Of a stretch of 64,000 nucleotides of DNA, positions 38,079 through 48,306 are shown one piece after another. Each line of letters begins with the position of its first letter. Position 1 is the stretch's first letter. The stretch is from positions 62,001-126,000 of the forward strand of contig NZ_JAMDGY010000024.1 of assembly GCF_028656955.1 (NCBI RefSeq), given 5' to 3'. A model generated the notes under the pieces. The model was not told where the DNA came from, made no database searches, and saw only the letters and a list, made by a program, of their open reading frames with translations. This stretch comes from Pseudomonas fontis (GTDB taxonomy: Bacteria > Pseudomonadota > Gammaproteobacteria > Pseudomonadales > Pseudomonadaceae). Position numbers and translations under genes: made by a program.

Positions 38079-39437
38079 ATGAGCGTCAAAAACCCGCAAA
38101 CCCGCGAGTGGCAAGACCTGAGTCGTGATCATCACCTGGCGCCGTTCAGCGACTACAAGCAGCTGACGGAAAAAGGCCCGCGGATCATCACCAAGGCCCA
38201 GGGCGTGCACCTGTGGGACAGCGAGGGCAACAAGATTCTCGACGGCATGGCCGGCCTGTGGTGCGTGGCGGTCGGCTACGGCCGTGAGGAACTGGTGCAA
38301 GCGGCGGCGACGCAGATGCGCGAGCTGCCGTACTACAACCTGTTCTTCCAGACGGCCCACCCGCCGGCGCTGGAACTGGCCAAGGCGGTCTCCGATGTGG
38401 CCCCCGAAGGCATGAGCCATGTATTCTTCACCGGCTCCGGCTCCGAAGGCAACGACACCATCCTGCGCATGGTTCGCCACTACTGGGCGATCAAGGGCCA
38501 GCCGAACAAGCAGGTGATCATCAGCCGGCTCAACGGCTACCACGGTTCCACCGTGGCCGGCGCTGCCCTGGGCGGCATGAGCGGCATGCATGCGCAGAGC
38601 GGCACGCTCCCGGGCATCGTGCACATCCCGCAGCCGTACTGGTTCGGTGAAGGCGGCGACATGCCCGAGGCCGAGTTCGGCGTCTGGGCGGCCGAACAGC
38701 TGGAGAAGAAAATCCTCGAAGTCGGCGAAGACAACGTCGCCGCCTTTATTGCCGAGCCTATCCAGGGCGCGGGCGGGGTGATCATTCCACCAGAGACCTA
38801 CTGGCCGAAGATCAAGGAGATCCTCGCCAAGTACGACATCCTGTTCATTGCCGATGAAGTGATCTGCGGCTTTGGCCGTACCGGCGAGTGGTTCGGTTCG
38901 GACTACTACGACCTCAAGCCGGACCTGATGACCATCGCCAAGGGCCTGACCTCCGGTTACATCCCCATGGGCGGTGTGATCGTCCGTGACGAAGTCGCGC
39001 GCGTGGTCAGCGAAGGCGGCGACTTCAACCATGGCTTTACCTACTCGGGTCACCCGGTGGCTGCCGCTGTTGGCCTGGAAAACCTGCGGATCCTGCGCGA
39101 TGAGAAAATTATCGAGCGTGTTCGCGAAGAAACGGCACCGTACTTGCAAAAGCGTCTGCGTGAGTTGAACGATCACCCGTTGGTGGGTCAGGTTCGCGGC
39201 CTGGGCATGCTCGGCGCCATCGAGCTGGTCAAGGACAAGGCCACCCGCACGCGGTACGAAGGCCAGGGCGCGGGCATGATCTGCCGCCAGCACTGCTTCG
39301 ACAACGGCCTGATCATGCGCGCCGTAGGCGACACCATGATCATTGCACCGCCGCTGGTGATCAGTAAGGCAGAGATCGACGAGCTGGTGGAAAAGGCCCG
39401 CAAGTGCCTGGACCTGACCCTCGAAGCACTGAAATGA
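38079..39437 (+). CDS. spuC: Polyamine:pyruvate aminotransferase SpuC
   Basis: 452-residue class III PLP aminotransferase converting putrescine (and related amines) plus pyruvate to 4-aminobutanal and alanine. The PLP Lys is residue 288 in MTIAKGLTSGYIPMGG, and the preceding DEVICGFGRTGEWFG supplies the cofactor Asp. The N-terminal half has LWCVAVGYGREEL and GSGSEGNDTILRMV. TGGAG (38068-38072) supports ATG 38079 over the in-frame ATG 38067. Directly downstream of spuB. Confidence 0.95.
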   Translation: MSVKNPQTREWQDLSRDHHLAPFSDYKQLTEKGPRIITKAQGVHLWDSEGNKILDGMAGLWCVAVGYGREELVQAAATQMRELPYYNLFFQTAHPPALELAKAVSDVAPEGMSHVFFTGSGSEGNDTILRMVRHYWAIKGQPNKQVIISRLNGYHGSTVAGAALGGMSGMHAQSGTLPGIVHIPQPYWFGEGGDMPEAEFGVWAAEQLEKKILEVGEDNVAAFIAEPIQGAGGVIIPPETYWPKIKEILAKYDILFIADEVICGFGRTGEWFGSDYYDLKPDLMTIAKGLTSGYIPMGGVIVRDEVARVVSEGGDFNHGFTYSGHPVAAAVGLENLRILRDEKIIERVREETAPYLQKRLRELNDHPLVGQVRGLGMLGAIELVKDKATRTRYEGQGAGMICRQHCFDNGLIMRAVGDTMIIAPPLVISKAEIDELVEKARKCLDLTLEALK

Positions 39438-39520
39438 CCAGGTGCTAGGCTGAGCGTTGGCTTTGGCACGATTCACGGCTGCTCTGCGGTTGAAAGAGCG
39501 CCTTGGATCTTGCCAGACTA

Positions 39521-39537
39521 GCGACTGTTTCAGTCGC
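39521..39537 (+). other. Hairpin between spuC and spuD
   Basis: GCGACTG-TTT-CAGTCGC is a perfect 7-base stem with a 3-base loop, 69 bases before the spuD ATG. No T-run follows. It may be the 5' end of a processed spuD mRNA or a pause site. The rest of 39438-39605 shows no clear promoter. Confidence 0.4.
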
Positions 39538-39605
39538 CCAGCGCTTGCGCCGAAAGAGCCGGCCGCTGAACAGATGGCTTAATAAAAAATTCTGGAGCAT
39601 TACGC

Positions 39606-40703
39606 ATGATGAAAATGGGCAAGACGCTGTTGGCTGTGTCCCTGGCGGGGCTGGTAGCCGGTACTGTTCACGCGGATGACAAGGTGCTGCACGTCTACAA
39701 CTGGTCCGACTACATCGCCCCGGAGACCGTGGCCAAGTTCGAGAAGCAGTCCGGCATCAAGGTCGTCTACGATGTCTTCGACAGCAACGAGACCCTGGAA
39801 GCCAAGCTGCTGGCCGGCAAGTCGGGCTACGACGTGGTCGTGCCGTCCAACAACTTCCTGGCCAAGCAGATCAAGGCCGACGTCTACCAGAAGCTCGACA
39901 AGTCCAAGCTGCCCAACTGGAAGAACCTCGACACTGACCTGCTCAAGGCCGTTGGCGATGCCAGCGACAAGGGCAACGAACACGCCTTCCCGTACATGTG
40001 GGGCTCCATCGGCATCGGCTACAACCCGGAGAAGGTCAAGGCTGCCCTTGGCGTCGACAAGATCGACTCTTGGGACATCGTGTTCAAGCCAGAGAACATG
40101 GAAAAGCTGAAAAGCTGCGGTGTGAGCTTCCTCGACGCACCGACCGAGATGATCCCGGCCGCACTGCACTACCTGGGCTACCCGACCGACTCCACCGACA
40201 AGAAGCAGCTGGCTGAAGCCGAAGCGCTGTTCCTCAAGGTGCGCCCGTCGATCGCCTACTTCCACTCCTCCAAGTACATCTCGGACATGGCCAACGGCAA
40301 CATCTGCGTAGCCGTTGGCTACTCGGGTGACCTGGAGCAGTCCAAGGCGCGTGCGCACGAGGCCGGTGACAAGGTCAAAGTGGAGTACATCATTCCAAAA
40401 GAAGGTGCCGGTACTTTCTACGACATGGTCGCCATTCCCAAGGATGCCGGCAACGTCGAGGGCGCCTACAAGTTCATGGACTTCCTGATGCAGCCGGAGA
40501 TCATGGCCGAGATCACCAACGCCGTGCGCTTCCCGAACGGCAACGCGGCGGCTACTCCGCTGGTGGACAAGGAAATCTCCGGCGACCCAAGCATCTACCC
40601 GCCGGCTGACGTCAAAGCCAAGCTGTACGCGATCAGCGACTTGCCGGCTGCGGCACAGCGCGTGCTGACGCGCAGCTGGACCAAGATCAAGTCGGGCAAG
40701 TAA
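39606..40703 (+). CDS. spuD: Polyamine ABC transporter, periplasmic binding protein 1 (SpuD-like)
   Basis: 365 residues with a signal peptide (to VHA, ~23) and the PotF/SpuD fold. Ligand-site residues known from PotF are recognisable: YNWSDY (31-36), VPSNNF, and the GYSGD turn with Tyr239 in place of the PotF Trp and Asp242 conserved. It ends in the family signature [11 protein letters not shown]. Putrescine or spermidine preference cannot be assigned with certainty. TGGAGC precedes ATG 39606 (a second ATG follows immediately). Flanked by hairpins on both sides. Confidence 0.92.
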   Translation: MMKMGKTLLAVSLAGLVAGTVHADDKVLHVYNWSDYIAPETVAKFEKQSGIKVVYDVFDSNETLEAKLLAGKSGYDVVVPSNNFLAKQIKADVYQKLDKSKLPNWKNLDTDLLKAVGDASDKGNEHAFPYMWGSIGIGYNPEKVKAALGVDKIDSWDIVFKPENMEKLKSCGVSFLDAPTEMIPAALHYLGYPTDSTDKKQLAEAEALFLKVRPSIAYFHSSKYISDMANGNICVAVGYSGDLEQSKARAHEAGDKVKVEYIIPKEGAGTFYDMVAIPKDAGNVEGAYKFMDFLMQPEIMAEITNAVRFPNGNAAATPLVDKEISGDPSIYPPADVKAKLYAISDLPAAAQRVLTRSWTKIKSGK

Positions 40704-40713
40704 GCCAGGCTGA

Positions 40714-40769
40714 CCCCTCGGATGCTGCGAAAGCAGCGTCCGAGAGGGCTTGAAGGGCAAATTTTTTTT
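40714..40769 (+). terminator. Attenuator-like hairpin after spuD
   Basis: CCCTCGGATGCTGC and GCAGCGTCCGAGAGGG form a long, slightly imperfect stem closed by a GAAA tetraloop (40715-40748). An 8-base T-run follows at 40762-40769, 13 bases from the stem. The delayed T-run suggests partial termination, leaving spuD more abundant than spuE and the transporter genes. Confidence 0.6.
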
Positions 40770-40854
40770 GCGGCATTGGTGTATCGAAGGTAAGTTGCGC
40801 GCCGGTTTGGTTATCCGGCAGGTATTTCTGCCGTATGACATGGGCACTTTGTAG

Positions 40855-41961
<1,107 letters not shown>

Positions 41962-42021
41962 ATATCCAGGGCTCGTCACGGCAGGGGCGGGCTGCAAAAA
42001 ATCTTGTTGGGAGTTCCACAA

Positions 42022-43164
42022 ATGGCAGTTGCCTCCGGTGCCTATAAGAAAGCCCTCGAGGGCGACCAGCAACCTAAACAGGTGCTGGTCAAAATCGACC
42101 GGGTCACAAAAAAATTCGACGAAACCGTCGCCGTGGAGGACGTCTCCCTGGAAATCAAGAAGGGCGAGATATTCGCCCTGCTTGGCGGCTCTGGTTCGGG
42201 TAAATCCACCCTGCTGCGCATGTTGGCCGGTTTTGAAAGGCCAACCGAGGGTCGCATCTTCCTCGATGGTGTAGACATCACCGATATGCCGCCCTATGAG
42301 CGGCCGATCAACATGATGTTCCAGTCCTATGCGCTGTTCCCGCACATGACCGTGGCGCAGAACATCGCCTTCGGCCTGCAGCAGGACAAGCTGCCCAAGG
42401 CCGAGATCGACGCCCGTGTGGCCGAGATGCTCAAGCTGGTGCAGATGACCCAGTACGGCAAGCGCAAGCCGCACCAGCTCTCTGGTGGCCAGCGTCAGCG
42501 TGTGGCCCTGGCCCGTTCGCTGGCCAAGAAGCCGAAGCTGCTGCTGCTCGACGAGCCGATGGGTGCACTGGACAAGAAACTGCGTTCACAGATGCAACTG
42601 GAGCTGGTCGAGATCATCGAGCGGGTCGGCGTGACCTGCGTGATGGTGACCCACGACCAGGAAGAGGCCATGACCATGGCCCAGCGCATCGCGATCATGC
42701 ACCTGGGCTGGATCGCCCAGATCGGCAGCCCGATCGACATCTACGAAACCCCGGTTAGCCGCCTGGTGTGCGAGTTCATCGGCAACGTCAACCTGTTCGA
42801 CGGTGAAGTGGTCGACGACGCCGAAGGCTACGCGAAGATCGCCAGCCCCGAGCTTGAGCGCAACATCTACGTCGGCCACGGTGTGACCACGTCGGTGGAA
42901 GACAAGCGCATCACCTACGCACTGCGCCCGGAAAAACTGCTGGTGACCACCGAGCAGCCGACCTGCGAGTACAACTGGTCGCGCGGCAAGGTCCACGATA
43001 TCGCCTACCTGGGTGGCCACTCGGTGTTCTACGTCGAGCTGCCTGGCGGCAAGATCGTGCAATCGTTCGTGGCCAACGCCGAGCGCCAGGGCACCCGTCC
43101 GACCTGGGACGACCAGGTCTACGTGTGGTGGGAAGATGACAGCGGTGTGGTACTGCGGTCATGA
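42022..43164 (+). CDS. spuF: Polyamine ABC transporter ATPase (SpuF/PotA type)
   Basis: 380-residue ATPase energising polyamine import. Walker A GGSGSGKST, Q-loop MMFQSYALFPHMTV, signature LSGGQRQRVALARSLAKKPKLLLLDEPMGALD and switch His (VTHDQEEAM) are intact. The C-terminal ~110 residues form the TOBE regulatory domain typical of PotA/PotG. ATG 42022 follows TGGGAG at a normal distance. Its TGA overlaps the next ATG by four bases. Confidence 0.95.
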   Translation: MAVASGAYKKALEGDQQPKQVLVKIDRVTKKFDETVAVEDVSLEIKKGEIFALLGGSGSGKSTLLRMLAGFERPTEGRIFLDGVDITDMPPYERPINMMFQSYALFPHMTVAQNIAFGLQQDKLPKAEIDARVAEMLKLVQMTQYGKRKPHQLSGGQRQRVALARSLAKKPKLLLLDEPMGALDKKLRSQMQLELVEIIERVGVTCVMVTHDQEEAMTMAQRIAIMHLGWIAQIGSPIDIYETPVSRLVCEFIGNVNLFDGEVVDDAEGYAKIASPELERNIYVGHGVTTSVEDKRITYALRPEKLLVTTEQPTCEYNWSRGKVHDIAYLGGHSVFYVELPGGKIVQSFVANAERQGTRPTWDDQVYVWWEDDSGVVLRS

Positions 43165-44081
43165 ACATGCGCAAGCTCAAGCGAGCGCTCAATCGAATAA
43201 CACCTGAAGGCCGCCATCTGGTCATTGGCGTGCCGTTCATCTGGCTGTTCCTGTTCTTCATGCTGCCGTTCTTCATCGTCCTGAAGATCAGCTTTGCCGA
43301 AGCGGACGTGGCCATCCCGCCGTACACCGAGATCTACACCTACGTCGAAGACAAGGTGCAGCTGGTCCTCAACCTGGCCAACTACGGGCTGCTGACCCAG
43401 GACGAGTTGTACATCTCGGCCTACCTCGGCTCCCTGAAGATGGCGTTCTTCAGCACCATCCTGTGCCTGCTGATCGGCTTCCCGATGGCCTATGCCATCG
43501 CCAACGCACGCAAGGACATTCAAACCGTGCTGTTGCTGCTGATCATGATGCCGACCTGGACGGCGATCCTGATCCGCGTGTATGCCTGGATGGGCATCCT
43601 CAGCAACAACGGGCTGCTCAACGCCTTCCTGATGTGGCTGGGGCTGATCGATCAGCCGCTGCAGATCCTCAACACCAACCTGGCGGTGTACATCGGCGTG
43701 GTCTATTCGTACCTGCCGTTCATGATCCTGCCGCTGTTCGCCAACCTGGTGAAACATGACCAGGCCTTGCTTGAGGCGGCATCGGACCTCGGTTCGAGCA
43801 CCTTCAACAGCTTCTGGAAAATCACCGTGCCGCTGGCCAAGAACGGCATCATTGCCGGCTGCATGCTGGTGTTCATCCCGGTAGTGGGTGAGTTCGTGAT
43901 TCCTGAGCTGCTCGGCGGCCCGGAAACCCTGATGATCGGTAAAGTGTTGTGGCAGGAGTTCTTCAACAACCGCGACTGGCCGGTGGCGTCTGCCCTGGCG
44001 GTAGTGATGCTGGCGATCCTGATCGTGCCGATTCTGCTCTTCAACCGTAGTCAGGCCAAAGAGATGGAGGGCAGGGTATGA
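43161..44081 (+). CDS. spuG: Polyamine ABC transporter permease 1 (SpuG/PotH type)
   Basis: 306-residue inner-membrane permease with about six helices and a periplasmic loop after helix 1. The ATPase-contact EAA loop is HDQALLEAASDLGSSTFNSFWKITVPLAKNGI. It couples to the ATPase encoded just upstream (4-base overlap) and pairs with the next permease (again 4-base overlap). A second in-frame ATG lies two codons on. Confidence 0.95.
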   Translation: MNMRKLKRALNRITPEGRHLVIGVPFIWLFLFFMLPFFIVLKISFAEADVAIPPYTEIYTYVEDKVQLVLNLANYGLLTQDELYISAYLGSLKMAFFSTILCLLIGFPMAYAIANARKDIQTVLLLLIMMPTWTAILIRVYAWMGILSNNGLLNAFLMWLGLIDQPLQILNTNLAVYIGVVYSYLPFMILPLFANLVKHDQALLEAASDLGSSTFNSFWKITVPLAKNGIIAGCMLVFIPVVGEFVIPELLGGPETLMIGKVLWQEFFNNRDWPVASALAVVMLAILIVPILLFNRSQAKEMEGRV

Positions 44082-44968
44082 AGCGTTTCAGTTTCTCCAA
44101 ACTGATGTTGATACTGGGCTTGCTGTTCATCTACCTGCCCATGCTGATCCTGGTGATCTACTCGTTCAACGCCTCCAAGCTGGTGACGGTGTGGGGCGGC
44201 TGGTCGGTGAAGTGGTACGTCGGCCTGCTCGACAACACGCAACTGATGGGCTCGGTGATGCGCTCGCTGGAAATCGCCTGCTACACCGCGATTGCCGCCG
44301 TGGCGCTGGGTACCCTGGCAGCCTTCGTGCTGACCCGGGTTACCCGCTTCAAGGGTCGCACGCTGTTCGGTGGCCTGGTCACCGCGCCGCTGGTAATGCC
44401 TGAGGTGATCACCGGTCTGTCGCTGTTGCTGCTGTTCGTGGCGATGGCGCAGATGATCGGCTGGCCGCAGGAGCGTGGCATTGTCACCATCTGGATCGCG
44501 CACACGACGTTCTGTGCGGCCTATGTGGCGGTGGTGGTGTCGGCGCGTCTGCGTGAGCTGGACCTGTCGATCGAGGAAGCGGCGATGGACCTGGGCGCGC
44601 GGCCGTGGAAGGTGTTCTTCCTGATCACCATCCCGATGATTGCGCCTTCGCTGGCGGCGGGCGGCATGATGTCGTTCGCGCTGTCGCTGGACGACCTGGT
44701 ACTGGCGAGCTTCGTTTCGGGCCCGGGTTCGACCACCTTGCCGATGGAAGTGTTCTCGGCGGTGCGTCTGGGCGTGAAGCCTGAGATCAACGCAGTGGCG
44801 AGCTTGATCCTGCTCAGTGTGTCGATCGTGACCTTCCTGGTCTGGTACTTCACCCGTCGGGCGGAAGAGCGTCGCAAGCGTGCGATCCAGCAGGCTATCG
44901 AAGAGAGCGCGGCAGACTCGTGGAAGCAACCGGACGCGCGTCGCGCACCGGCGGCTGTCTCGGCCTGA
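44078..44968 (+). CDS. spuH: Polyamine ABC transporter permease 2 (SpuH/PotI type)
   Basis: 296-residue permease, opening with a hydrophobic helix (LMLILGLLFIYLPMLILVIYSF) and carrying the EAA loop LDLSIEEAAMDLGARPWKVFFLITIPMIAPSL and SFALSLDDLVLASFVSGPGSTTLP. It completes the transporter. The C-terminal tail is hydrophilic and Arg/Ala-rich. Last gene of the cluster, ended by a REP pair. Confidence 0.95.
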   Translation: MKRFSFSKLMLILGLLFIYLPMLILVIYSFNASKLVTVWGGWSVKWYVGLLDNTQLMGSVMRSLEIACYTAIAAVALGTLAAFVLTRVTRFKGRTLFGGLVTAPLVMPEVITGLSLLLLFVAMAQMIGWPQERGIVTIWIAHTTFCAAYVAVVVSARLRELDLSIEEAAMDLGARPWKVFFLITIPMIAPSLAAGGMMSFALSLDDLVLASFVSGPGSTTLPMEVFSAVRLGVKPEINAVASLILLSVSIVTFLVWYFTRRAEERRKRAIQQAIEESAADSWKQPDARRAPAAVSA

Positions 44969-44981
44969 TCTGACAGGTCCC

Positions 44982-45053
44982 ATCGCCGGCAAGGCCGGCT
45001 CCCACAGGTTCAGCATCACGCCGACTACTGTGGGAGCCGGCCTTGCCGGCGAT
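44982..45053. repeat. REP inverted pair, spuH-hacB
   Basis: The arms 44982-45006 and 45029-45053 are perfect copies of ATCGCCGGCAAGG...CTCCCACA and its inverse. The spacer GTTCAGCATCACGCCGACTAC resembles that of the pair at 34537. Lies between convergent genes. Confidence 0.93.
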
Positions 45054-45058
45054 TGGGC

Positions 45059-47431
45059 TCAAGGCACCAAACGCAACGTCCCCTCCGTTTCCCCAGCCAG
45101 CCCCATCAGCGCCCGCTGGTATTTCCCCTCGATGTAATCCTGTGCCTGATCGCGATAATGCCGATCAAACAGCACCCCGCTTTGCCCCACCGGATTGATG
45201 CTCAACGCCGTGCCGGCATCGGCAAAGTCGATCAAGCGTCGCGTCGACGGCCCGTAGGTCATCGCCCACGGCGCGGGCCCGATCTTCGCCGAGAGATTGT
45301 TCGGCACCTCGTGGCTACCTGGCGCAGCAAACGGCCCGACGTTGAAAAGCAGGTTCAGCGGCTTCTGCATGCCCAGCGGATGGCCGTGGGTCAGTGTGTG
45401 GGCCTTGCCCCATTGCCAGCCGGCGCTGTCCGAACCCAAGGTTTCGCGCAAGTGGGCCAGGGTCTTGGTCCATGCCCGTTTCACCGTCGAGGCCCGCGTG
45501 CCGTGCTCGTTGCTGCCTTGCACGTCCCACCATGGCGAGTGTTCATCGGCCGCCAGGCGCGGCAGGGCGGCGTCCAGTATCCGCGTCGAGAGCAGCGTTT
45601 CGAACCAGGCATCACCCAGCTCGTCATGCATGGCGGCCCGCGCAAATTCATAGAGGAACTGGCTGAACAGCGTGGCGCTCACCGAGTCCACTGGGTAATC
45701 ACCGCGCCAGGCCGCCAGTTGCTCGACCAACTCGCGCTCCTGCGGGTCGCTGACCACTTCGCGCAGTACCGAGAGCAACGGCCCCAGCGTACGCGGGCCA
45801 TAGTCGGTCGCCGTGCCCAGTTGCAGTGCCTGGCTGTTCTGCAGATCCCATTTGACGGATGCATCCGCCAGTTGCCGGTTCAGTTGCTGGCCGCGATCAG
45901 CCAGGTTGTAGTAGCCGGGAATCGCCATCCCGGTCGGCGACACCGGCTGGAAGTTGGCCGAGACGATATAGCCGCTGGCCGGGTTCTCCTGTTGCGGGTT
46001 GGCGCTGAACGGGTAGAAGCCGAGTTTGTCGGCCTGCGCGGTGCTGCCGTCGAGGATGAACGCCGGGTTCACCCCGGCCGGGCGGATCGGCAACTGCGCC
46101 GCTGCCCACCAGCCGATATCGCCACGGGCATTGGCCCACACCAGGTTGAGCCCCGGGGCCTGGATCTTGGTGGCGGCGCTGCGCATCTTGTCCAGGGTGT
46201 CGGCGCGGTTGACCTCGTAGAAGCCTTCGAGAATCGGGTTGTAGGTTTCGAGGAACGCCCACCACATGGCAATCGGCGTGCTGCCGGCCTCCTTGCCCAG
46301 CGCCGTGTTGACGATTGGCCCGTGGGAGGAGCGGCGCAGGGTGATGGTCACCGGGTCTTCACCCTTGACCTTGATCTGCTGCTGGCTGCGTTCCAGGGTC
46401 TGCCATTGGCCGTTGATCTTCACCTGCTCGGGGTTGTCCGGGTTGACTTGCTCGGCGATCAGGTCGACGTCGTCGTTCTGGAACATGGTCAGGCTCCAGC
46501 CGAAGTCGCGGTTGTGCCCCAGCGACGCAAACGGGTTCAGCGCCTGGTGATAGCCGTACAGGTTGAAGCCCGGCGCCGACAGTTCGGCCTCGTACCACAC
46601 CGCCGGGACCGAAAAGCGGATATGCGGGTCGCCTGCCAGCAACGGCTTGCCGCTGCGTGTGCGGCTGCCGCTGACGGCCCAGGCGTTGCTGCCCTCGAAC
46701 TGCGACAGGCCGGCATCGCTCAATGCCTGCTCGCTGACCCTGGCCAGCTGGCCGAGGGTTTTCCAGTCGGCCTCGGCCAGGCGCGGCGGCGATTGCACGA
46801 CGCCTTGCGGGTGCCAGTCCAGATCAAAGATCTTCAGGTAATCGGCGCCATGCTGATCGCGGATATAGGTCAGCAGCGGTTCGGTACGGAACGCGGCGGC
46901 AAAGCTGTAGGCCATGAAGCCGGCGATGCTCAGGGTGTCCTGGGCGGTGAAGGGCCGTGGCTGGATGCCCAGCACGTCGAACTCCATGGGTTTGGCGTGG
47001 CTGTCCTGCCAGGCATTCACGCCCTCCAGATAGGCTTGCAGGGCCAGCCAGGCGGGGGACTGTTTATCTTGCCGGGCGACATACAGCTCGGCCTGCTCGC
47101 CGATGCGCAGGCTGCGGAACAAGGTGTCGGTTTCGACCAGCTTGGGGCCGAGCACTTCGGCCAGTTCGCCCTTGGCCAGGCGCCGCGAGATTTCCATCTG
47201 GAACAAGCGGTCCTGGGCCTGCACGTAACCCAGCGCGCGGTACAGGTCGAGCTCGTTCTGCGCTTGCAGGTGCGGTACGCCGCGCTGGTCGTAGCGCACG
47301 CTGACCGGCGCCTTGAGCTTGGCCAGGAGCACTTCGCCGTCGCGTTGTGGCTGCTTGCCCTGCACATACCAGTAACCGCCGCCGACCAGTGCGGCAATGG
47401 CAACAGCGAGAAGGGTGAGGCTGCGTTTCAT
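45059..47431 (-). CDS. hacB: Penicillin-acylase-family N-terminal nucleophile hydrolase (HacB-type AHL acylase)
   Basis: 790-residue precursor: a signal anchor at 5-23, an alpha-subunit part, and autocleavage before Ser248 in EGSNAWAV, the catalytic N-terminal Ser of the beta subunit. Further family blocks include LGHNRDFGWSLTMFQNDDVD and NFQPVSPTGMAIPGYY. In P. aeruginosa the gene in this place, next to spuH, is hacB (PA0305), an acyl-homoserine lactone acylase. By synteny this is its orthologue, so quorum-signal degradation is plausible but not shown. AAGGAG precedes the ATG. Confidence 0.88.
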   Translation of the reverse strand: MKRSLTLLAVAIAALVGGGYWYVQGKQPQRDGEVLLAKLKAPVSVRYDQRGVPHLQAQNELDLYRALGYVQAQDRLFQMEISRRLAKGELAEVLGPKLVETDTLFRSLRIGEQAELYVARQDKQSPAWLALQAYLEGVNAWQDSHAKPMEFDVLGIQPRPFTAQDTLSIAGFMAYSFAAAFRTEPLLTYIRDQHGADYLKIFDLDWHPQGVVQSPPRLAEADWKTLGQLARVSEQALSDAGLSQFEGSNAWAVSGSRTRSGKPLLAGDPHIRFSVPAVWYEAELSAPGFNLYGYHQALNPFASLGHNRDFGWSLTMFQNDDVDLIAEQVNPDNPEQVKINGQWQTLERSQQQIKVKGEDPVTITLRRSSHGPIVNTALGKEAGSTPIAMWWAFLETYNPILEGFYEVNRADTLDKMRSAATKIQAPGLNLVWANARGDIGWWAAAQLPIRPAGVNPAFILDGSTAQADKLGFYPFSANPQQENPASGYIVSANFQPVSPTGMAIPGYYNLADRGQQLNRQLADASVKWDLQNSQALQLGTATDYGPRTLGPLLSVLREVVSDPQERELVEQLAAWRGDYPVDSVSATLFSQFLYEFARAAMHDELGDAWFETLLSTRILDAALPRLAADEHSPWWDVQGSNEHGTRASTVKRAWTKTLAHLRETLGSDSAGWQWGKAHTLTHGHPLGMQKPLNLLFNVGPFAAPGSHEVPNNLSAKIGPAPWAMTYGPSTRRLIDFADAGTALSINPVGQSGVLFDRHYRDQAQDYIEGKYQRALMGLAGETEGTLRLVP

Positions 47432-47502
47432 CGAGACTCCTTGTTCTTCGGGGTGGGTCGTGCGGCGTATCGGTGCAGCTCAGAGGATAGACGTTGCAGC
47501 CG

Positions 47503-48072
47503 TTAGCCGTTCCAGGGGCAGTAGCAGCCTACGGCCATGGTCTGGGTGACATTGACCGGGCGGCCCTGGTGCAGGGCCTGCAGGATCGGCTCGATGAAGC
47601 TGTTGCTGGCGTTGCAGGTGGCGCCTTCGCTGTAGGGGCCGAAATAGGCGAGGGTGCCGTTGCGGTCCCAGATGGCCACGGCGGGGCTGGCGGGCAGGTG
47701 TTCGGCGCCGGGCAGCGCGGCCAGCGGCTTCAGGGCACTGAGGCTGGCCGGGAGCTGGCCGTGGCTGCCGGGCTTTTGCACGACATAGAACTCGACGCCT
47801 TGCGCGGCGTACTGGGCGATCAGTTCGGCCAGGTGTTGCTGGTTGCCGACGTTGCACGGGCAGGCCGGGTCCCAGAAGTGCACCAGGCGGATTGCGCCGG
47901 GGCCGGCGAGGCTGTCTGGCAGGCGCAGGGCATTGCCGCTGAACAACGCGGTCTGGTTGTCGAAGGGGCGCAGGTAGCGGCTCTGGAAGTTGTCGTAGGC
48001 CAACCACAGGCCGGCGGCGCAGAGCAGCAGGGCGAGGGTGGTGAGCAGGTTTTTTCCAGCAGGGCGGGGCAT
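47503..48072 (-). CDS. Thioredoxin-fold membrane-anchored protein (DUF6436-like)
   Basis: 189 residues: an N-terminal helix (LLTTLALLLCAAGLWLAY), then a periplasmic thioredoxin-like domain. Its active-site position reads HFWDPACPCNVGNQ, with Cys71 and Cys73 separated by one residue instead of two. A second close pair, Cys183/Cys185, sits in the C-terminal GCYCPWNG. It lies upstream of hacB on the same strand, 71 bases away. Possibly an envelope thiol or metal-binding protein; the function is unknown. Confidence 0.7.
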   Translation of the reverse strand: MPRPAGKNLLTTLALLLCAAGLWLAYDNFQSRYLRPFDNQTALFSGNALRLPDSLAGPGAIRLVHFWDPACPCNVGNQQHLAELIAQYAAQGVEFYVVQKPGSHGQLPASLSALKPLAALPGAEHLPASPAVAIWDRNGTLAYFGPYSEGATCNASNSFIEPILQALHQGRPVNVTQTMAVGCYCPWNG

Positions 48073-48095
48073 CTGGGTGTCCGATGTGGATTATC

Positions 48096-48200
48096 TGTGG
48101 GAGCCGGCCTTGCCGGCGATGGGGCCAGTGCAGGCGGCAAACGGTAGTGGTCGGAGCACGGCGGCCTTGCCGCCGATCGCCGGCAAGGCCGGCTCCCACA
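48096..48200. repeat. REP inverted pair, wide spacing
   Basis: The arms 48096-48120 (TGTGGGAGCC...GCGAT) and 48176-48200 (ATCGCCGG...CCCACA) are 55 bases apart. The spacer includes CGGCGGCCTTGCCGCCG, a further palindrome. It sits in the divergent region before the hydrolase gene at 48307, so here REP copies lie in a 5' region. Confidence 0.9.
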
Positions 48201-48306
48201 GTGAAGGTTGCAGGGGCCTTGGCATTAAAAAGGCATCCAGCTTGCCACGCCCTCGCCGACAGATGAATATCACAGGTCAATCCTTTGCTTTGCCGGATAC
48301 TCGTTT

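Noticed and set aside
39464-39484. TGGCACGATTCACGGCTGC upstream of spuD as a sigma-54 promoter
   Set aside because: The -24 TGGCAC is good, but the GG-to-GC spacing is 11 rather than 10 and the -12 TTGC is absent.
45053-47506. An 817-codon open frame on the plus strand opposite hacB
   Set aside because: High-GC shadow of the acylase gene. The translation is Arg/Gln/His-rich with no motif, whereas the minus-strand frame has signal anchor, GSNAW site and family blocks.
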